Shown in pieces: positions 6,175 to 10,383 of a DNA stretch of 10,383 nt. This DNA is from Coemansia sp. RSA 1804 (lineage: Eukaryota > Kickxellomycota > Kickxellomycetes > Kickxellales > Kickxellaceae). The notes beneath the pieces were generated by a model that saw only the letters and a list, made by a program, of their open reading frames with translations, did no database searches and had not been told where the DNA came from. The translations under genes were made by a program, and so were the position numbers. Where the stretch lies: NCBI GenBank assembly GCA_027578815.1, contig JANBTH010000808.1:632-11014 (forward strand), read 5' to 3'. Positions within the stretch are counted from its first letter, which is position 1, and each line of letters starts with the position of its first letter.

Positions 6175-6684
6175 AATCCCGTTCGTTTTTTCTTTCCTCT
6201 TTAATTGTGTACATCTCCACCCTCCTTATATTTTGCAAAGCTATTTTCATTCCTTGTTTTAGATAAAGCAACAGCAGCACGAAACTCTAGGATCTAACGT
6301 AACCGTCTGCTGGGAATCCCATTAACATGGTTGGTATCTCTGCAAAGCAGCAGTTATCAATGGTGACGTGGATAAATGTTTTCCAGAGATTTCATATGTT
6401 ATGTCTCCTCGGATATTTCGCTTGAAATAGCTGTGATAGACAAGAATATGCGGCTACTTCTCAAATGTTGGGGGGGGGGGGTGAACGAGTAGTTCAAATA
6501 CCCCTCCCCTCCAAATGTCTGGCTAAATTAGAGCTTGGGTGACATGTCTACCCGCACTTTACCAAATGATTAGGCCGTGAAGCATTAACAAGTGTTATTT
6601 GCGGGCATAATTAAATTGGCATACTTATTTTGTGGCAATGTGATACGCTTCCTTCCGTAGAAAGAAATCATCCACAAGGAATCC

Positions 6685-6714
6685 TGTGTGTGTGTGTGTG
6701 TGTGTGTGGGGGGG
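6685..6714. repeat. TG dinucleotide microsatellite with G tail
   Basis: Twelve TG units at 6685-6708 run into G at 6708-6714. It is a simple-sequence repeat in intergenic DNA with no evident role. Confidence 0.95.
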
Positions 6715-6847
6715 ATATCCGAGGAATTGTAAAAAGAAAATAATAATTTTCATGTTTTTTGGGTTGTTTCTTTGTAAATAAATGGGGGGGGAAGGTTTTC
6801 ATTCTCCGTCTTGTTTATATATTCCTTTACATCCCAAAAAGAGAAAA

Positions 6848-6912
6848 ATAGAGAGGAATCACAAAGAAAGACCATGTAAAGAGATTTGCAAATAACGTGC
6901 AAAAGAAACGTA
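6848..6912 (+). repeat. Diverged intergenic direct repeat, copy 1
   Basis: The best-matched part, 6875-6912, reads TGTAAAGAGATTTG, then a short variable stretch, then ATAACGTGCAAAAGAAACGTA. It matches copy 2 at 7343-7377 with only a few substitutions and small gaps. Both copies are preceded by ATAGAG and, a few bases later, GGAATC. The alignment was made by eye. Confidence 0.5.
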
Positions 6913-7318
6913 AATCTTCGCTCTTCTCGGATTTCTTATAGCCAAGCTCGCTTTACATGCAACCCTGAAGTGTGCTTGGCTCGTTGTACCGAATAAAATG
7001 GATGCTCTGATTCCCCCCCTCCTATTATTCTTGGTTGTTTATACAAGTGCGAGAAAAAGGAGGAATGTTACAACAACATACGCACACATAGAAAACGCGG
7101 AAATAGAAAGAAAAACATGCAAAATAGGATATATAGCTTTTTTGGGGAAATGGGATCCGCCGATTCCGTCTTTTCATCTGTAAATGTAAATGTTGTTGTT
7201 GTTGTTGATGTTTTTTCCCTTGCATGATTTCCTGTCCAATTTCCTTTCTACACAAAGCAACTTTCAATACGAGGGTTAACATGCTGACAGGAATAAAAGC
7301 ATAAAAACAGAACGAGCA

Positions 7319-7377
7319 ATAGAGTTAATAGGAATCGTTCTTTGTAAGATATTTGATAATAATGTGCAAAAAACGTA
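7319..7377 (+). repeat. Diverged intergenic direct repeat, copy 2
   Basis: Partner of the copy at 6848-6912, about 470 bp away in the same orientation. The core reads TGTAAGATATTTG, then ATAATGTGCAAAAAACGTA. ATAGAG and GGAATC lie upstream in the same order. It may be an old segmental duplication or a repeated regulatory element. Confidence 0.5.
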
Positions 7378-7674
7378 CACCCCCACATGTTATGTACACA
7401 TGGAAAGACTGAGATTTGTACATGGTGGTTTTTTTTGACCGAGAGAAAATCTCTCTACAAAGCAAAGCGCTTTCTTTATGGATATTATAAGAAGACAAAA
7501 ACCCCATGGTAGTAGTCTTGTTGTTGTTTTTCATGAAGGATTAACAAAAAGAAAAGGAAATTCCTCCTTCCACTTTGATACAAAGAAAAATGTCGAAAGG
7601 AAATGCATTTTGCATGCAAAAATAATAAACCAAAATTAGGAAAGAATAAAATAAAAAAAAGTCATGTCAAGATT

Positions 7675-7682
7675 TATATAAG
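7675..7682 (+). promoter_or_regulatory. TATA box candidate of the HMG-box gene
   Basis: TATATAAG lies about 355 bp upstream of the HMG start codon. No ATG occurs between it and that start, so a transcript beginning shortly downstream would have a leader of roughly 320 nt free of upstream ORFs. This agrees with the chosen start at 8036. Confidence 0.5.
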
Positions 7683-8035
7683 AGGCTTTGGTGAAAACCC
7701 TTTTGGAGGCGGATTTCTATTTTGTTTGTTTTGTATTCTTTTACATCTTTGCACTTTTTGGCATTATCAATTATCCATTATCCATTTACTTTTTCAACAA
7801 CTCTTGCATTGCACCCTGCATTACCATCATCATCATCATCACATTCAGCATAATATCTTTGATATTCCGCGCAGTTAACACCAAACAACAGCTAGCAGTC
7901 CAACATCTAGTCAATAACGAACAAATTAAAAAAAAGGGCGTCATCACACACTTTATTAAATTTCAGCCCATTGCATTAACGGTACCCAGTCAGCGAAACA
8001 CAAAGCAACTTTTATTTATAACAATACATTCAGAA

Positions 8036-9847
8036 ATGGACAGCTTCCCATATGCGTACGGCGGCAGCCAGTTTTCCAGCGTAATGGCCAGCACTCCAAT
8101 GCAGCCGCAGCCGCTGCAGCAGCAACAACAACAACAGCACCATCACCACCAACAGCAGCAGCAGCAGCAGCAACATCAGCAGCAGCAGATCCAGCCTCAA
8201 CACGCCGGATTCATGCAGCCGCACGAGATGGCAACGCCAGACCAGCACATCCAGAACCAGTTCTTCCATCCGCAAGTAATGGCGCAGTACACACACGACG
8301 CGTTTGCTGCTCCAAACGCACTGGGCAACACCACGCACTCGACACGCGTTGTCAACGAGTCCGAGAGCGGCATCTTCTACCACGACACCCGCACCAACAC
8401 GCTGGCCGAACACGCAGCCAGACAGATGGTGACCAGCGACGGCGCAGTGTTCATCGAGCACATTGCCGGCTACTCCGTCGTGTTTGTTCCCAACGCGATA
8501 CCCATTGCCGGCGCCATCGGAGATCTCGCGGCAGCGCTGCAGCCGGCGGCATCCCAGCACCACCGGGCGCACAGAGCAGGGTCGGCGGAGGCGGCCAAGC
8601 GCAGAGTGCACGTGACCAAACCGTCCAATGCGTTTATCATGTACCGCAACTTCAAGATCCGCGAGATGCGAGTGCAGAACCCGGCAATCAACCAGACCGA
8701 TATCTCGCGCGAGGCCGGCAAGTGGTGGAAGGAGGAGTCCGAGGACGTCAAGGAGATGTTTCGCGCAAAGTACCGCGAGGAGAAGCAGGCCTACGATGTG
8801 CTGAAGAGCAAGCGTGTGCGCGGCAACACTGACGCCCGGCCACGCAATGGCTCCGAAGACAACGATAACAGCGGATACGACGATGATAGTGCGGCGTATG
8901 GGCAGGGCGGCGCGGCAAAGAGACGCAAGCTCTCGGCCGCGGCTGCAGGGCTCGGATTGTCAGGGTCCCGCGCAGGGCCCAAGCCCAGATCGCGCACGAT
9001 GCCGACCAATGCGTTTGGCGCATCCAGTATGGCTCGTCTCAGTGTGGATACCGCCGATCTGCGCAAGCATCTAGCAGCCAAGACGCACCAGCACCACCAG
9101 GCACACAGCTTCCACAACGCCTATGCCACCGCCGCCGCTGCCGCATTGTCGGTGTCGGGCGCCGCTGGTATTGCCACCGCTGCCACAAGCAGTCCGCTGG
9201 TGGCGCCGGCCGATGCGCCGATAAGTCTGGATGCAGTCAACGTGTTCCAGTCCGTCAGTCTGCCGCAGTCCGACTACAGCGACCATGCCGCTTACATGTA
9301 CGATGGCGTGCATTCGGGGCTTGACAACAGCAGCGGCAGTCTTCAGGATGACGATGTGGCTGCCGCAATGGTTGCTGCTGCTGCCGCTGCCGCTGCCGCT
9401 TCTTCTGCCGCCGCCGCCAGTGGCAACAGCAGCAGCAGTGTTCCGGCCGAGGCTGACTACACACACCACAGCCAGAGCTGGAGCGCTCTGGCAGACTTTG
9501 TGGATACCAGCAGCTCGGCGGAGATTGACTCAGCAGGAGCCGATACCACCACTCAGCACAGCCTCATCAACACTGCCGTTGAGCTCTCTGCCGCCGGCTT
9601 CTCTCCGTCGTCAAAGGCCATTGCCTATGACGGCAGTGCTGTTAATGCCAACATCTACGGCTACACCAATGAAGATGCAGCTGCCTATGTGCTGCCGAAT
9701 GTTGCCCACCTCTCCTCCTCCTCCTCTTCTGGCGCCCTTGACAGCAGCTTATCTTCTTCTTCTTCTGTTGCTGCTGCTGCAGAGGAGTCCGCCGCCCCTT
9801 CTGCTAACGTTGTATCCACATCTTCTGCAGCCGCAACTGTTGCCTAA
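8036..9847 (+). CDS. HMG-box (MATA_HMG-type) transcription factor
   Basis: This is a 603-residue protein, probably nuclear. Order of parts: a polyQ/His tract at 28-51; a compact non-repetitive segment at about 105-170 with GAVFIEHIAGYSVVFVPN at 136-153; an HMG box at about 192-262 starting KPSNAFIMYRNFKIRE and including AGKWWKEESEDVKEMF at 227-242; a basic cluster AKRRK at 294-298 that could be a nuclear localisation signal; and a long low-complexity tail of Ala, Ser, His and Thr typical of activation regions. The NAFI-YR start and the single box resemble fungal MATA_HMG proteins (mating-type HMG, Ste11-like) that bind DNA in the minor groove. The ATG at 8036 has G at -3 and +4. The open frame extends upstream to 7688 but without an ATG and with hydrophobic T-rich codons, so it was excluded. 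Neighbours (VPS55, J-protein) are not known sex-locus genes, so a mating role is only a hypothesis. Confidence 0.9.
   Translation: MDSFPYAYGGSQFSSVMASTPMQPQPLQQQQQQQHHHHQQQQQQQQHQQQQIQPQHAGFMQPHEMATPDQHIQNQFFHPQVMAQYTHDAFAAPNALGNTTHSTRVVNESESGIFYHDTRTNTLAEHAARQMVTSDGAVFIEHIAGYSVVFVPNAIPIAGAIGDLAAALQPAASQHHRAHRAGSAEAAKRRVHVTKPSNAFIMYRNFKIREMRVQNPAINQTDISREAGKWWKEESEDVKEMFRAKYREEKQAYDVLKSKRVRGNTDARPRNGSEDNDNSGYDDDSAAYGQGGAAKRRKLSAAAAGLGLSGSRAGPKPRSRTMPTNAFGASSMARLSVDTADLRKHLAAKTHQHHQAHSFHNAYATAAAAALSVSGAAGIATAATSSPLVAPADAPISLDAVNVFQSVSLPQSDYSDHAAYMYDGVHSGLDNSSGSLQDDDVAAAMVAAAAAAAAASSAAAASGNSSSSVPAEADYTHHSQSWSALADFVDTSSSAEIDSAGADTTTQHSLINTAVELSAAGFSPSSKAIAYDGSAVNANIYGYTNEDAAAYVLPNVAHLSSSSSSGALDSSLSSSSSVAAAAEESAAPSANVVSTSSAAATVA
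8117..8190 (+). repeat. CAG/CAA/CAC tract encoding polyglutamine and histidine
   Basis: A mixed CAG, CAA and CAC/CAT triplet run within the HMG gene encodes most of residues 28-51. The mixed codons suggest that it is an old tract held by selection or slow drift rather than a fresh expansion. Poly-alanine (GCT/GCC, about 9360-9420) and poly-serine (TCC/TCT, about 9713-9730) tracts occur later in the same gene. Confidence 0.9.
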
Positions 9848-10073
9848 GCACAGGTGGAAAAAAAAAGAGTAATCTAACCTACACAATTTCATATGTATTC
9901 TTCCTTTTGTCATGCCTGTTCCGAGAAAGAAAAACCCCGCAGGGAGACTATGTGTCTCGCATCGGCTTGTTCTCTACACTAATGATTCTTTCAGCTATTT
10001 AACGTTTTTCATATTTTCTACATTTAGTTTTTTGTTTTTTTCTGTTCTACTATCGTCTTATTACACACTCCAG

Positions 10074-10100
10074 TCAATCAGATCACGGTGATCCGGTTGA
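10074..10100. repeat. 27-bp imperfect palindrome
   Basis: Arms TCAATCAGATCAC (10074-10086) and GTGATCCGGTTGA (10088-10100) flank a single G; 11 of 13 positions pair, and the inner six pairs are perfect. The shape suits either a dimeric protein binding site or a cruciform or hairpin. It stands directly against a second stem-loop. Confidence 0.75.
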
Positions 10101-10139
10101 TTCCACGCCATAAGGCCTTTTCGCCCTTTATGGCTGGAA
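10101..10139. repeat. Stem-loop of 12 bp with one bulge
   Basis: TTCCA (10101-10105), a bulged C, then GCCATAA (10107-10113) pair with TTATGGC (10128-10134) and TGGAA (10135-10139). The loop of 14 nt contains AGGCCTTTT sequence shared with the palindrome near 3460. It lies about 190 bp upstream of the J-protein start. Confidence 0.75.
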
Positions 10140-10330
10140 AAGAAAAGTAACATCAAATTGACCTGTTATTCTCTTTCTTTCTTTTTTATATCTTTATATA
10201 CTACCTCTTTCTTTTACTAACTCACTCTTCTCACACATTCAGTACATTTATTTCCCGTTATTTTCCTTTTCCTTTCGTTGTTTTCTCCTTTTTTGTATCT
10301 CCCGCATTCTACTTGTTCTTTACATATATA

Positions 10331-10383
10331 ATGGAAGTTAATCGAGATGAAGCAGAAAGAGCCCTACGTATAGCACAGAGAAA
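10331..10383 (+). CDS. N-terminus of a DNAJB12/DNAJB14/Hlj1-like J-protein (partial)
   Basis: Only 17 complete codons fall inside the window; the gene runs off the end. They read MEVNRDEAERALRIAQR. Animal DNAJB12/DNAJB14 and their fungal relatives begin with a very similar segment (Met-Glu-x-Asn-Lys/Arg-Asp-Glu-Ala and then a Leu/Ile-rich helix), so this is probably an endoplasmic-reticulum-membrane J-protein. Such proteins recruit Hsp70 for folding and ER-associated degradation. The start context is AT-rich with A at -1 and T at -2 (-3 is A). The J domain itself, with its HPD motif, is not visible, and the call rests on this short match. Confidence 0.65.
   Translation, partial: MEVNRDEAERALRIAQR

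Larger units (their letters stand above)
6175..8035. other. 1.86-kb AT-rich intergenic region before the HMG gene
   Basis: No protein-coding gene is supported on either strand. Contents: the VPS55 3' end; a run of 12 G at 6470-6481; a TG dinucleotide repeat with a G7 tail at 6685-6714; eight G near 6784-6791; an inverted repeat GCCAAGC/GCTTGGC (6941-6947 with 6974-6980); a diverged direct repeat (listed separately); and a GTT run at about 7192-7206. A TATA box and a leader with a CAT triplet run near 7825-7841 precede the HMG gene. No tRNA was recognised. The length suggests a large regulatory region for the HMG gene. Confidence 0.6.
9848..10330. other. Intergenic region between the HMG gene and the J-protein gene
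   Basis: About 480 bp with no gene. It contains a 5-bp hairpin GAGAC/GTCTC (9944-9948 with 9954-9958) in the HMG 3' region and T-rich DNA. Two adjacent palindromic structures at 10074-10139 are listed separately. A pyrimidine-rich promoter with TATATA near 10195-10200 precedes the next start. No clear heat-shock element (three alternating GAA/TTC units) was seen. Confidence 0.55.

Noticed and set aside
7688..8035. 116-residue hydrophobic N-terminal extension of the HMG protein
   Set aside because: There is no ATG in this stretch, the hydrophobicity comes from T-rich promoter DNA, and a TATA box sits at its upstream end. The start at 8036 has a good context.
10181..10330. Heat-shock element for the J-protein gene
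   Set aside because: No run of three alternating GAA/TTC units at 5-bp spacing was found; GAA and TTC occur only as scattered parts of purine or pyrimidine tracts.

Overview
The window looks like nuclear DNA from a filamentous or early-diverging fungus. It has compact intronless genes, all read on the + strand. Leaders are pyrimidine-rich, start codons have a purine at -3, and GC-rich coding blocks alternate with AT-rich intergenic DNA full of homopolymer and microsatellite runs. Gene style (alanine-rich proteins, polyglutamine HMG factor, no introns) reminds me of Kickxellomycotina such as Coemansia, but that placement is inference and no marker gene proves it.

Layout: (1) 1-107, a 12-bp minisatellite. 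(2) 211-285, a 24-codon upstream ORF that matches the arginine attenuator peptide (AAP) of fungal arginine-specific carbamoyl-phosphate synthetase genes. It is followed 193 nt later by (3) 479-1768, the small glutaminase subunit of that enzyme (CPA1/arg-2 type), with a probable mitochondrial presequence. (4) 2098-2910, a 7-8 helix membrane protein resembling the DUF4203/TM7S3-TM198 family. (5) 2911-4430, a long intergenic stretch containing a cluster of short palindromes. (6) 4431-5132, a secreted CAP/SCP/PR-1-like protein. (7) 5788-6174, a Vps55/LEPROT-family endosomal membrane protein. (8) 6175-8035, an AT-rich intergenic stretch with a diverged duplicated segment. (9) 8036-9847, a 603-residue MATA-type HMG-box transcription factor with polyQ, polyA and polyS tracts. 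(10) 10331 to the window end, the first 17 codons of a probable DNAJB12/14/Hlj1-like J-protein.

The genes do not form a pathway, which is normal for fungal gene order. The one functional circuit visible is uORF plus CPA1: in Neurospora and yeast the nascent AAP stalls the ribosome at its stop codon when arginine is high and so reduces synthesis of the downstream subunit. The peptide here aligns without gaps to the Neurospora one, with the same length and the same key residues. This is the strongest and most interesting signal in the window, especially if the organism lies outside Dikarya.
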